Assembly (NCBI GenBank): GCA_003220225.1
Contig: QHRU01000050.1
Coordinates: forward strand, 1 to 64,000
Direction of reading: 5' to 3'
Length of the DNA stretch: 64,000 bases
Source: Candidatus Rokuibacteriota bacterium
Lineage (GTDB): Bacteria; Methylomirabilota; Methylomirabilia; Rokubacteriales; CSP1-6
The notes below the pieces were generated by a model. That model did not search any database and was not told where the DNA came from. It saw only the letters and a program-made list of their open reading frames with translations. The translations under genes and the position numbers were made by a program. Position 1 is the stretch's first letter; every line of letters starts with the position of its first letter. Shown piece after piece: positions 33,996 through 42,063 of this stretch.

Positions 33996-35585
33996 CTACT
34001 TGTTCCCGTTCGTGAGTGGGCCGTTGAACAGGACGAAGATCCCCGTGTAGGCGGTGACCAGGCTCGCGACGAGCGTGGCGATGGTGACGTAGTCCTGCCA
34101 CCACTTCACCGCGACCTCGGGCACCGTCATCACCGCGCCCGGCTCGAGCGGCGGTGCCTCCGCCATCGCGTAGGTGCGGCCGTTGCGGAAGGTCACCGTG
34201 GCGGCCTTGACCTTCGCGCGCGCGCTCGGGCCACCGGCCGCCGCGAGATACTCGCGCGGCGTGAGGTCGGGCCGGAAGTCCTGCGCGCCCGGGGTCTTCA
34301 CCTCGCCCACGACGTAGACCTTGTCCTCGAACACCGGCAGCACCACGACGTCGCCGTTCTGGATCGGGATGTTCTGCGTCTCGTCTTTCTCGACGAGGAG
34401 CCGGTGCAGGTCGACGGGGATGCGCTGCGCGGGCCCGGCGTCCGAGCGGTCCACGAAGGCCAATCGCAGATCCGCGAAGGCGGCGACGCCGCCGGCCTTC
34501 ACCACGACGTCACGCACCCGCTCGCCGCGGGCCAGCTCGAAGCGCTGGACGATCGTCGGCTTGCCCTGCGTCTGCGTCTTGCCGCTCTCGACGGAGCCGT
34601 TGAAGGCGCCGCGCACCTCGACCACGTCCTGGATGCTCGTGAGGGGCGGCACGTAGAGCGTGTCGCCGGCCCGCAGCGGAACGTCGGCGGCGGCGCTCAC
34701 GGTGCGCAGGTCGAGCGACGTCGTTTCCTTGCGTCCGTCGGCGCCGACACGCGTGAGGCGCGCGTCGGAGCCCGCGCCGGCGACGGTGACGCCGCCCGTC
34801 AGCTCGAGCAGCTCGCGCAGCGAGCCGCCGGGCCCGAGCTCGTACTCGCCGGGGCGGCGCACGGCGCCGGTGAGGGTGACGGGGGCCACGCGCGGCGGCA
34901 CGTTGATACGCATGCCTTCCTGGACGAACGGGTTCTGCGTGATGTCGCCCTTGAGCTCGAAGAGCAGGAGGTCGATCTCCGTCGAGCGGCCGTCGCGCGC
35001 GACCAGCACGTGGCGCGCGCTGCCGCGCGGCGTGATGCCGCCCGTGGTGAGGATCACCTCGTGCAGCCGCTGGGTGGCCAGCACCTGCAGCGTGCCGGGC
35101 CGCTCCACCTCGCCCGAGACGACGACCTCGAACGAGCGCGGCGAGATCACGGCGATGCTCACGTCCGCGTAGCGGAAGATCGCGCGCGCGCGCGCGGTGA
35201 TCGTGCGATTCGCCTCGAGAAGCGTCAGCCGCGCCACCCTGATCGTGCCGAGCGGCGGCAGCGCGATCGCGCCCTCCGGATCGACGACGATCTGCACGCG
35301 AGTGACGTCGAGCCGGCCGACGATCTGCACGTCGAGCACATCGCCCGGACCGAGGCGATAATCCGGCCCGGCGATGCTGCGCGCCTGCTGGCCGAGGTAC
35401 AGGTCGCCGCGGCCGGGGGCGAGCGGCGCGAAGGCGCCCGGCGTGCGCGGCGTCTGGGGTGTCGGCGGCGTCTGGGGCACCCCCGGCGGCGGAGCCCCGG
35501 GCGCGGGCTGTGCGACGGCGAGCGTGGGTGCCAGGAGACACACAACGAGAGCGAGGCTGATGGATTTGCGTGACAATCGCTTCAC
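33996..35585 (-). CDS. wza: Wza-type polysaccharide export protein with SLBB domains
   Basis: Protein of 529 residues. A signal peptide (basic VKRLSRK, hydrophobic core, cleavage after AVAQ) is followed by a Pro-rich linker, the Poly_export domain (YRLGPGDVLDVQIVGR...DPEGAIALPPLG) and several SLBB repeats (VSGEVERPGTLQV, LTGAVRRPGEYEL, VRGAFNGSVESG, VVGEVKTPGAQDF). A final hydrophobic span (WWQDYVTIATLVASLVTAY) is near the C-terminus. It should form the periplasmic/outer-membrane conduit. No N-terminal lipobox is evident, unlike E. coli Wza. GTG at 35585 is preferred to an upstream TTG at 35648 because the TTG lies inside the candidate promoter. First gene of the operon. Confidence 0.86.
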   Translation of the reverse strand: MKRLSRKSISLALVVCLLAPTLAVAQPAPGAPPPGVPQTPPTPQTPRTPGAFAPLAPGRGDLYLGQQARSIAGPDYRLGPGDVLDVQIVGRLDVTRVQIVVDPEGAIALPPLGTIRVARLTLLEANRTITARARAIFRYADVSIAVISPRSFEVVVSGEVERPGTLQVLATQRLHEVILTTGGITPRGSARHVLVARDGRSTEIDLLLFELKGDITQNPFVQEGMRINVPPRVAPVTLTGAVRRPGEYELGPGGSLRELLELTGGVTVAGAGSDARLTRVGADGRKETTSLDLRTVSAAADVPLRAGDTLYVPPLTSIQDVVEVRGAFNGSVESGKTQTQGKPTIVQRFELARGERVRDVVVKAGGVAAFADLRLAFVDRSDAGPAQRIPVDLHRLLVEKDETQNIPIQNGDVVVLPVFEDKVYVVGEVKTPGAQDFRPDLTPREYLAAAGGPSARAKVKAATVTFRNGRTYAMAEAPPLEPGAVMTVPEVAVKWWQDYVTIATLVASLVTAYTGIFVLFNGPLTNGNK

Positions 35586-35618
35586 GGATTCGCTTGGACA
35601 GTTGGCGTCCAATACGAC

Positions 35619-35648
35619 ATTTTCCCTTTTTCGCTCAACGGGCGTCAA
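35619..35648 (-). promoter_or_regulatory. candidate sigma70-type promoter of the polysaccharide operon
   Basis: On the minus strand TTGACG (35648-35643) and GAAAAT (35624-35619) are separated by 18 bases. They lie in an AT-rich patch between divergent genes, about 35 bases upstream of the chosen GTG start of the export gene. The -35 is close to consensus, the -10 is weak. It is the only intergenic gap able to hold a promoter for the 28-gene run. Confidence 0.4.
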
Positions 35649-35699
35649 GGAAAAAGGTAGATTTTTTCATAGGTTTTGCAAGGTTTGAGGAAAAAAACG

Positions 35700-36884
35700 A
35701 TGACGCCGCAGACCGTCCGTGCCGCGCTGGCCGCTTCGATTCTTTTCGCCTTTGCGGGCGCGAGTTTCGCCCTCTATGCCGGGCTCACTCGGTTGGGCGA
35801 CGCGGGCAAGGCTGCGGCGCCGGCCCCGATCGCCACCGCGGACGCGCTCCAGGCGGCGTTCGTGAGCGTGGCCGAGCGCGTCCGGCCCGCCGTCGTGCAT
35901 ATCGGCACGCTGCAAGTCATGCGCGGCCGGCGGCCCCCGATGATCCCCGGCCCCAAGGCCGACGACCCGTTCTTCAAGGACTTTTTCGACCAGTTCTTTG
36001 GCCGCAGCGGCCCCGGCCGGCGCGAGGAGTTCCAGACGCCCGGCCTCGGCTCCGGCGTCATCGTGGACAGGCGGGGCTACGTGCTGACCAACTTCCACGT
36101 CGTGAAGGGCGCCGACGCGGTGACCGTGCGCCTGGCCGACAAGCAGGAGTTCCGCGGCCGCATCGTGGGCTCGGACTCCAAGACCGACATCGCGATCATC
36201 AAGTTCGACGCCCCCGCCGACGTGCGGGTGGCCACGCTGGGCAACTCCGACGCGCTGCGCGTCGGAGAGTGGGCGATCGCGATCGGCAATCCGTTCGGGC
36301 TCGACCAGACGGTCACCGTCGGCGTCGTGAGCGCGACGGGACGCGCCGACGTGGGCATCGCGACCTACGAGAACTTCATCCAGACCGACGCGTCGATCAA
36401 CCCGGGCAACTCGGGCGGCCCGCTCGTGAACCTGCGCGGCGAGGTGATCGGGATCAACACCGCCATCGTCGCCACCGGCCAGGGCATCGGCTTCGCGATC
36501 CCCGCCAACATGGTCAAGCGCGTCACCGCGCAGCTGATCGACCGCGGGCGCGTGCAGCGCGGCTGGATCGGCGTCGCGCTCCAGCCGATGTCGGCCGAGC
36601 TCGCGCAGGCGATGGGGCTGTCGGACACCAGGGGCGCCATCGTCGCGCGCGTCTACCCGGGCAGTCCCGCGGAGACGGCCGGGCTCGCGCAGAACGACGT
36701 CATCGTGAGCTTCGACGGCGCGCCCGTCGAGGACTACCACCACCTGCAGCGGATGTCGTCCGAAGCCGAGGTCGGCCGCAAGGTGAAGGTCGACCTCGTC
36801 CGGCGCCGCGAGAAAAAGACCGTCGAGCTCAAGGTCGCCGAAGCCCCCGACACCGGCCCCAGCGCCGAGACCCGCCCGAAGTAA
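35700..36884 (+). CDS. HtrA/DegQ-like periplasmic serine protease
   Basis: Protein of 394 residues. An N-terminal hydrophobic segment (8-28) is a signal anchor or signal peptide. The trypsin-like domain has the triad H133 (TNFHVV), D163 (KTDIAII) and S238 (NPGNSGGP). One PDZ domain follows at about 285-375 (GAIVARVYPGSPAETAGLAQ). Family members degrade or refold misfolded envelope proteins. ATG at 35700 is preferred, with TGAGG upstream. It is divergent from the export operon and ends in a strong terminator, so it is probably monocistronic. Single-PDZ layout fits DegS/DegQ-like forms rather than DegP. Confidence 0.92.
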   Translation: MTPQTVRAALAASILFAFAGASFALYAGLTRLGDAGKAAAPAPIATADALQAAFVSVAERVRPAVVHIGTLQVMRGRRPPMIPGPKADDPFFKDFFDQFFGRSGPGRREEFQTPGLGSGVIVDRRGYVLTNFHVVKGADAVTVRLADKQEFRGRIVGSDSKTDIAIIKFDAPADVRVATLGNSDALRVGEWAIAIGNPFGLDQTVTVGVVSATGRADVGIATYENFIQTDASINPGNSGGPLVNLRGEVIGINTAIVATGQGIGFAIPANMVKRVTAQLIDRGRVQRGWIGVALQPMSAELAQAMGLSDTRGAIVARVYPGSPAETAGLAQNDVIVSFDGAPVEDYHHLQRMSSEAEVGRKVKVDLVRRREKKTVELKVAEAPDTGPSAETRPK

Positions 36885-36885
36885 A

Positions 36886-36997
36886 GCCGGAACGATAGCA
36901 GCGCCGGGAACGGCCGTAGCGACGGAACGGTAGTAGCGGACGGTCAGTCGGGGATTAGCAGCAGCGCCCGAACCGTAGTAGCGCCGGAACGGCAGTA
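36886..36997. repeat. degenerate 17-base intergenic repeats
   Basis: About six imperfect copies of a unit near GCCGGAACGGTAGTAGC lie between the protease stop and the terminator. Copies vary in length (15-23 bases) and in the middle bases. No open frame uses them. Function is unknown; slippage-derived satellite is the simplest reading. Confidence 0.55.
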
Positions 36998-37012
36998 GCG
37001 GACTTGGGGGGT

Positions 37013-37046
37013 ATGGGGGGCCATTTCGGGGCCCCCCATCTCTTTT
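37013..37046 (+). terminator. intrinsic terminator after the HtrA gene
   Basis: A perfect 10-bp stem, ATGGGGGGCC (37013-37022) with GGCCCCCCAT (37030-37039), closes a 7-base loop and is followed by CTCTTTT. It lies 128 bases after the protease stop and just before the convergent gene that ends at 37050. The T-run is on the plus strand. Confidence 0.8.
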
Positions 37047-37049
37047 GCG

Positions 37050-37877
37050 CTAGGCCACAAACGGAGGAATCGGCGGTATCTCGAGCTGCTGCGTCCGGAC
37101 ATCTTTGACGCCCGGAACCGCGCGCGCGACCTCGACGGCGCGGTCGAGCGCGGCGGTGCCCTCGAGCGTGACGACGCCGTCCTGCGCCTCCACCGTGATG
37201 CGATAGCGGCGCGTCTCGGGGTTGGTCGCCAGCGCCACTTGCACGCGTGAGGCGAGGGCGCGCGAGGCGACGAGCCGGCGGCCGGCCTCCGTCGTCGCCA
37301 TCTCGGGACGGCGCACGACGGTGTGGATCATCTCGACGGCGGCGTCGTGGGTGACCCGCTCGGTGTTGATGATCAGCTCGTAGAGCATGGGGTCGTTGAT
37401 GTCCACCTCGTACAGGTAGCGCATCCGGCCCGCCTTTTCGGTGTCGTCACGGCGTACCAGGTCGGCCGCCGCGCGCTGGCTGGGCGTCTCGCCCCTGACG
37501 GCCGCCCAGCGCCGGATCCACTGCTTCACCCGGTGCTCGAACGGCGCGATGAGGCGCACCCGCAGCACGTGGGGCACACCGCGCAGCAGCCACTGGCCGC
37601 CGCCGCGCATGAAGATCGCGTTGTCCAGCTCGGCCAGCTCCAACAGCGTCGTCTGGAGCACGGTGATGTGGTGGCGCGTCTCGGCGTCGAAGCGCTCGAA
37701 GATCGTCGGCTTGGACTCGTCCAGGTGCGACAGGCGCTCCTCGGCGAGGCCGTACCGGCGTCCGGCGTCCTGCAGGAGCTCCTGGTCGACGTACCGAAAG
37801 CCGCACTTCTGGCCGAGCGCCATGCCGATCTCCGGACCGCCCGCGCCCATCTGGGTGGAGACGACGATAATGGCCAT
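37050..37877 (-). CDS. cytidylate-kinase-like protein fused to a BON domain
   Basis: Protein of 275 residues. Residues 1-200 match the cytidylate-kinase-like family (AAK6 type): MAIIVVSTQMGAGGPEIGMA as a variant P-loop, FRYVDQELLQDAGRRYGL and FMRGGGQWLLRGVPHVLRVR. The C-terminal 75 residues form a BON domain (YRITVEAQDGVVTLEGTAAL...AVPGVKDVRTQQLEI), a small lipid- or ligand-binding module normally found in secreted or regulatory proteins. The fusion and the absence of a GK(S/T) loop make true nucleotide kinase activity uncertain. ATG at 37877 follows GGGGGTGA. Its downstream end converges on the HtrA terminator. Confidence 0.78.
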   Translation of the reverse strand: MAIIVVSTQMGAGGPEIGMALGQKCGFRYVDQELLQDAGRRYGLAEERLSHLDESKPTIFERFDAETRHHITVLQTTLLELAELDNAIFMRGGGQWLLRGVPHVLRVRLIAPFEHRVKQWIRRWAAVRGETPSQRAAADLVRRDDTEKAGRMRYLYEVDINDPMLYELIINTERVTHDAAVEMIHTVVRRPEMATTEAGRRLVASRALASRVQVALATNPETRRYRITVEAQDGVVTLEGTAALDRAVEVARAVPGVKDVRTQQLEIPPIPPFVA

Positions 37878-37880
37878 GGG

Positions 37881-38078
37881 TCACCCCCGCCGATATTTGT
37901 CCCGGACCGCCGTCGGCGCGATTGCGATGCGCTTACCGGCGACGTCCTCCAGGATATACACCTCGTCCGTGAGCGAGCCGCTGGCGAACACCTCGAAGAC
38001 GTCGAGGGCGGCCTCGAGCGTGCTGTCGGGCCGCTCGGCCATCATCGCGTCCACCGCGGCCACCGCGAGCCTCGCCAT
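37881..38078 (-). CDS. small conserved-looking protein of unknown function
   Basis: A 65-residue protein without recognisable domain, rich in hydrophobic and acidic residues (EAALDVFEVFASGSLTDEVYI) and ending basic (DKYRRG). ATG at 38078 is preceded by GGAGG at good spacing. It ends 3 bases before the kinase-like gene and is probably co-transcribed with it. No function can be given. Confidence 0.6.
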   Translation of the reverse strand: MARLAVAAVDAMMAERPDSTLEAALDVFEVFASGSLTDEVYILEDVAGKRIAIAPTAVRDKYRRG

Positions 38079-38141
38079 GCTGTCCTCCGGGAAGTGGCGG
38101 CAAGAGTAGCCGACCCCCCCGGCGTCTGCAAACGGGCGCCT

Positions 38142-38843
38142 CTACCCCGCGCGCCGGTCGGCGGCGCGATCGATCGGCGGGGGCGCGGCCGTCGCGAGCG
38201 GCGGACGGTCGAACGTGGGGACGAAGGAGTACGCGGGCCACGGTCCCGTCGGCACCACGGCCACGCCGACCGCGCGCGAGGCCACCGGCGCGATGCGCGC
38301 CAGGAAGTCGGCCAGCTCGCCGCGCGGCAGCAGGAACGCCACCGACGCCACCACGTTGCCCGCGGTGCCCGCGGGCCGGTACCGCCACTGCGCGAGCGCC
38401 GCGCGCTCGACGATCTGGTCGGCGAGCTCGCGCAGGCGCCGCTCGTCGGCGGCGTCGCGCGTCGCGTCCACCGGCGCCGCCGCGGCGGGGGCGGTGTCGA
38501 GCCGCAGCAGCTTGACGCTCATCTCCACGCAGCCGCGGACGCTCGCGAGCGCGCCGTCCAGCGCGGACCGCTCGCGCGTGAGCCAGCCGTCGACGTCGGC
38601 GGCGAGCAGCGCGGTGCCGTACCGGAAGGGCACGAGCCCGTCGGCGTCGAGCGCGGAGGCGACCACGTCGTGATGGAGGGCGAGCGTGGTGGGGCTCGCC
38701 GGCGGAACGACCGGGGTGGCGCTGGACAGGATCACGAGGCCGGTGAGCGCGCGCCGCTCGACGCGCTCGCCGACCACGGGGGGCGGTGGCTGCCAGCCGT
38801 GCGGCAGACCTTCGACGACGGCGTACAGGTACTGCAGCAGCAT
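38142..38843 (-). CDS. GvpL/GvpF-family gas-vesicle-like protein
   Basis: Protein of 233 residues with the layout of GvpL/F: YLYAVVEG at the start, HHDVVASALDADGLVPFRYGT in the middle, a helical stretch with CVEMSVKLLRL, and a C-terminal PTGPWPAYSFVP segment close to the family's GPWPPYSF end. GvpF/L assist gas-vesicle assembly. No other gvp gene is visible, so it may serve a non-flotation role or be a remnant. ATG at 38843 follows AGGAG; the 29 upstream in-frame codons are judged noncoding. Confidence 0.72.
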   Translation of the reverse strand: MLLQYLYAVVEGLPHGWQPPPPVVGERVERRALTGLVILSSATPVVPPASPTTLALHHDVVASALDADGLVPFRYGTALLAADVDGWLTRERSALDGALASVRGCVEMSVKLLRLDTAPAAAAPVDATRDAADERRLRELADQIVERAALAQWRYRPAGTAGNVVASVAFLLPRGELADFLARIAPVASRAVGVAVVPTGPWPAYSFVPTFDRPPLATAAPPPIDRAADRRAG

Positions 38844-38954
38844 CCCCGCTCCTGCGCCCCCGCGACGGGGGCCCGACGGTCGGGCTCGGCCGAGTGGCCC
38901 GAGGGTACGGAGGGCGCGGTCCGTCGTCAAGTGTCGTGCGATAATCGCCAGGTC

Positions 38955-39704
38955 GTGCAGCGGTTTCGCCGTCTCATCGCTGCCGTCGGCGTCGCGACGC
39001 TCGCGACGCTCGCCGGCCCGGCGTCAGCCGGACGCCTGGCACCGGCGCTGCCCGCCGACGTTCCCCCCGCCATCCGCGCCCGCCTCGCGCCCGTCATCGA
39101 TCAGGCCTCCCTCTCCACGCGCGTGCAGGGCGAGTCGTTCGTCGCGCGGCGCGAGGTCTTCGAGTACCTCCTCGAGCACCCGGAGTTCGCCACCCACGTG
39201 ACGCAGACGCTCAGGGTCGCGCGCTACCGGATCTGGCGGACACCCGGCGGGCTCATGCTCGACGACGGCTGGGGCGCGGTGGGCGCGCTGGAGGTCGTCT
39301 ACGGCGCGCCGGGGCTGCGCGTGATGTACGCCAAGGGCGAGTATCACCAGGCGATCCTGCCGAACATCCGCGGCCAGGCCGTGGTGACGATCGACTGGAA
39401 GGTGACCTCCGGGCCCGACGGCAGGAACCTCATCGCGCCGACCGTGGGCGCCTTCGTCAAGCTCGACAGCCGCGTGCTGTCCGCCGCCAGCGCGCTCGCG
39501 GGCTCGATCGCCGCCGCCAAGGCGGAGAAGGAAGCCTCGCGCCTCGTGCGGGTGTTCGAGAAGACGACCCGCGCGATCAACGACAATCCCGGCGCCGTGC
39601 TCGAGGCCCTGCGGCAGCGCGCCGGAACGCCGCGGCGCGAGCTCGAGGAGTTCGGCCGGCTCCTCAGCGTGCCGGCCGCGAGCGCGGCGCCGGCGCCGCG
39701 CTGA
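38955..39704 (+). CDS. secreted protein of unknown function
   Basis: Protein of 249 residues with a clear signal peptide (VQRFRRLIAAVGVATLATLA, cleavage near ASAG). The mature part has a mixed alpha/beta look (YLLEHPEFATHVTQTLRVAR; VYGAPGLRVMYAKGEYHQ) and a helical C-terminus (FEKTTRAINDNPGAVLEALR). I recognise no family. GTG at 38955 has no ribosome site but lies ten bases after a GATAAT box (38940-38945), so a very short leader is possible. Its 3' end overlaps the convergent TPR gene by 41 bases. Confidence 0.65.
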   Translation: MQRFRRLIAAVGVATLATLAGPASAGRLAPALPADVPPAIRARLAPVIDQASLSTRVQGESFVARREVFEYLLEHPEFATHVTQTLRVARYRIWRTPGGLMLDDGWGAVGALEVVYGAPGLRVMYAKGEYHQAILPNIRGQAVVTIDWKVTSGPDGRNLIAPTVGAFVKLDSRVLSAASALAGSIAAAKAEKEASRLVRVFEKTTRAINDNPGAVLEALRQRAGTPRRELEEFGRLLSVPAASAAPAPR

Positions 39705-41487
39705 GCCGCGCCAGCTCGGCCCGGGCGCGGGCCAGGCGCGCCCGCGCGTCGGGATGCTCGGGGAGCCTGGCGAGGAACTCGGCGGTCGCCTCCGCGAGCC
39801 CGGCCCAGTCTCGCCGGCCCTCGAGCGCCTGCCACAGATCGAAGTGCGCGCGCGCCACCTCGAAGTTGAGCGCGATTGCGGCGCGCGCCGCCGTCTCCGC
39901 CTCCGCGTAGCGCCCGCCCGCCAGCAGCACGCCGGGCAGGGCCGCGCGCGCCGTCAGCGAGTCGGGCTTGAGGCGGATCGCCTCGCGGTACGCGCGCTCG
40001 GCGTCCTCGAGCCGTCCCTGCTCCGCGCACATCTCACCCAGGTCGCAGTGCGCGCGCACGTAGTCGGGCTTCAGACGGATCGCGCAGATGAACGCGGCCT
40101 CCGCCTCCGCGGTGCGCCCCTGCCAGTACAGCGACACGCCGAGCCCGCGATGGAGCGCGGGATGGTCGGCGACGGCGAGCGCCTCGCGGTACGCCGCCTC
40201 CGCCTCCGCGTGGCGCCCCTGGCGGCCGAGGCCGAGCGCGAAATTGGCGCGCGCGCGGACGCTGGTCGGATCGACGCGCACGGCCTCACGCAGCACGGCC
40301 TCCGCGTCGGTGTGGCGGCCCTGGCGTCCGAGCGCGACGCCGAGCTCGTAGAGCAGGTCGCCGTCGTCGGGACGCCCGGCGAGGGCGCGCCGCAGCTCCG
40401 CCTCCGCCTCCGCGTAGCGCCCGAGCGCGCCGAGCGCGAGCCCGCGCCCGGCGTGGAGGTCGACGTCGCCGGGTCGCAGGCGCAGCGCCTGCTCGTAGAC
40501 CTCGGCCTCCTCGGTCCAGCGTCCCCGCCGTCGCAGCCCGCCCGCGAGCGCCACGTACGCGGCCACGAACGTCGGGCGCCGGCGCAGCGCCTCGCGCAGC
40601 GCGGCCAGCCCCTCGTCGTACCGTCCCTGGCGCTCGAGGGTCACGCCGAGGTGATACCAGGCGCGCGCGTCGTCGGGCGCCACGCGCAGCGCGTCGCGCA
40701 GCGCGTGCGCGGCCTCGCCGTAGTGGCGGCGGCGGCGAAGGTTGCGGCCGAGGGCGACGAGCACGCGCGCGTCGCCCGGGCGACGGCGTGCGGCCTCGCG
40801 GTAGGCGGCCGATGCGTCGGCGAGCCGGCCGGCGCGCTCGAGCGCGACGGCGAGCCCCTGGTACGCGCGCGCGTCGGCGGGCGCGGCGCCGATCGCCTCG
40901 CGAAACGCCGCCGCCGCATCGTTGAACTGTCCCTGGTCGAGGAGCGCCGCCCCGAGCGCCAGCGCCACGCGGCCCGGCGCCTGCGCGGCGGCCGCGCGAA
41001 GCGTGTCGGCGGCGGCGACGGGGCGCCGCTGCCGGCGCAGCACGCGCGCCAGCGTCTCGCGCGCGAGCGGATCGTCGGGGCGCCGCGCGAGGGCGGCGCG
41101 CGTGGCCGCCTCGGCGCCCTCCCAATCTTGCAGGCGCTCGAGCGCCCAGGCGAGGTTGAGGCCGGCGCGCGCGTGGTCGGGGCGCGCGCGCAGCACCTCG
41201 CGAAAAGCCTCGGCCGCCTCGCGGTCGCGGCCCTGCTCGAAGAGCACGCTGCCGAGCGCCTCGCGCGCGGAGACGGCGCCCGGCGCCAGCGCCACCGCCG
41301 CGCGCACCTCGGTCTCGGCGTCGGCGGCGCGGCGCAGGCGGCGGAGGGCGACGACGAGATCGAGTCGAGCCGTGAGGTCGTCGGGCCGCGCGACGATCGC
41401 CTCGCGGAGCGCGGCGGCGGCGTCCGCGAATCGGCCGCGGCGCGCCTGCACGCGCGCTCGCTCGCGACACGACTCGAAGAGGTCCAT
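39664..41487 (-). CDS. TPR-repeat protein
   Basis: Protein of 607 residues built almost entirely from about 16 tandem 34-residue TPR units, each with the W/L-G-Y-A-F pattern (for example RYDEGLAALREALRRRPTFV and RHTDAEAVLREAVRVDPTSV). There is no signal peptide or extra domain. TPR arrays bind other proteins; the partner is unknown. The ATG at 41487 is chosen; a GTG one codon upstream is equally possible. It follows the response regulator gene by 26 bases and is probably co-transcribed with it. Confidence 0.82.
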   Translation of the reverse strand: MDLFESCRERARVQARRGRFADAAAALREAIVARPDDLTARLDLVVALRRLRRAADAETEVRAAVALAPGAVSAREALGSVLFEQGRDREAAEAFREVLRARPDHARAGLNLAWALERLQDWEGAEAATRAALARRPDDPLARETLARVLRRQRRPVAAADTLRAAAAQAPGRVALALGAALLDQGQFNDAAAAFREAIGAAPADARAYQGLAVALERAGRLADASAAYREAARRRPGDARVLVALGRNLRRRRHYGEAAHALRDALRVAPDDARAWYHLGVTLERQGRYDEGLAALREALRRRPTFVAAYVALAGGLRRRGRWTEEAEVYEQALRLRPGDVDLHAGRGLALGALGRYAEAEAELRRALAGRPDDGDLLYELGVALGRQGRHTDAEAVLREAVRVDPTSVRARANFALGLGRQGRHAEAEAAYREALAVADHPALHRGLGVSLYWQGRTAEAEAAFICAIRLKPDYVRAHCDLGEMCAEQGRLEDAERAYREAIRLKPDSLTARAALPGVLLAGGRYAEAETAARAAIALNFEVARAHFDLWQALEGRRDWAGLAEATAEFLARLPEHPDARARLARARAELARLSAAPAPRSRPAR

Positions 41488-41513
41488 CACCCCGGGCTGG
41501 CCGCTGGCGGTGC

Positions 41514-41900
41514 TCAGCGTGCTGGCCGCGGACGATCGAAGATCGCCGCGATCATGTGATCGAGGTAGCGGAAGTCGAACGGCTTGGGCACGTAGCCGAA
41601 GGCGCCCGTTTTGAGCGCGTCGGCGGCGAGCGCGATCTGCTCGTTGGCGGTGACCATGATCACGGGAATGCTCTCGTCGATCTTCTTGATGTCCTTGAGC
41701 ACCTCGACACCGTTCATCCGCGGCATGTTGATGTCGAGCAGGACGACGTCGGGGCGCCCGCGCAGCACGGCCGTGAGCGCGTCGGTGCCGTTCAGCGCCG
41801 TCTCGATGTCGTAGGTGGGCTTGAAATGCTCGCTGAGCACCTCGATGATCAGCGGCTCGTCGTCCACGACGAGAATGCGCTTGCGCGGCGCCGTCGTCAT
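41514..41900 (-). CDS. single-domain response regulator (CheY-like receiver)
   Basis: Protein of 128 residues consisting of one receiver domain. The acidic pair D13-D14, phosphoacceptor D56 (LLDINMP), T84 and K106 (VPKPFD) are all present, so phosphorylation is expected. No output domain follows, so it must act by protein contact, possibly with the TPR protein encoded just downstream. No histidine kinase gene is nearby. ATG at 41900 follows GAGGGTGG. Confidence 0.87.
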   Translation of the reverse strand: MTTAPRKRILVVDDEPLIIEVLSEHFKPTYDIETALNGTDALTAVLRGRPDVVLLDINMPRMNGVEVLKDIKKIDESIPVIMVTANEQIALAADALKTGAFGYVPKPFDFRYLDHMIAAIFDRPRPAR

Positions 41901-42063
41901 GCGCCCACCCTCAGCGCGGCCCACGCGCGGTAGCGCAGCCGGACTTCGAGCCGGCGGGGACTGGCGGGCAGCGTCGGATCGCGACCACGGCGAGAATCGT
42001 AGCACAACGGGCGCCCGTGCTAGAGTCGGCGACGGGGACGCTCCCACACAAGGAGGGCGCTCG

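Noticed and set aside
18539-35585. Exosortase (XrtA) expected beside the ExeA-like ATPase
   Set aside because: None of the membrane proteins shows the exosortase Cys/Arg/His motifs; the polytopic proteins fit GT-C, Wzx or Wzy families.
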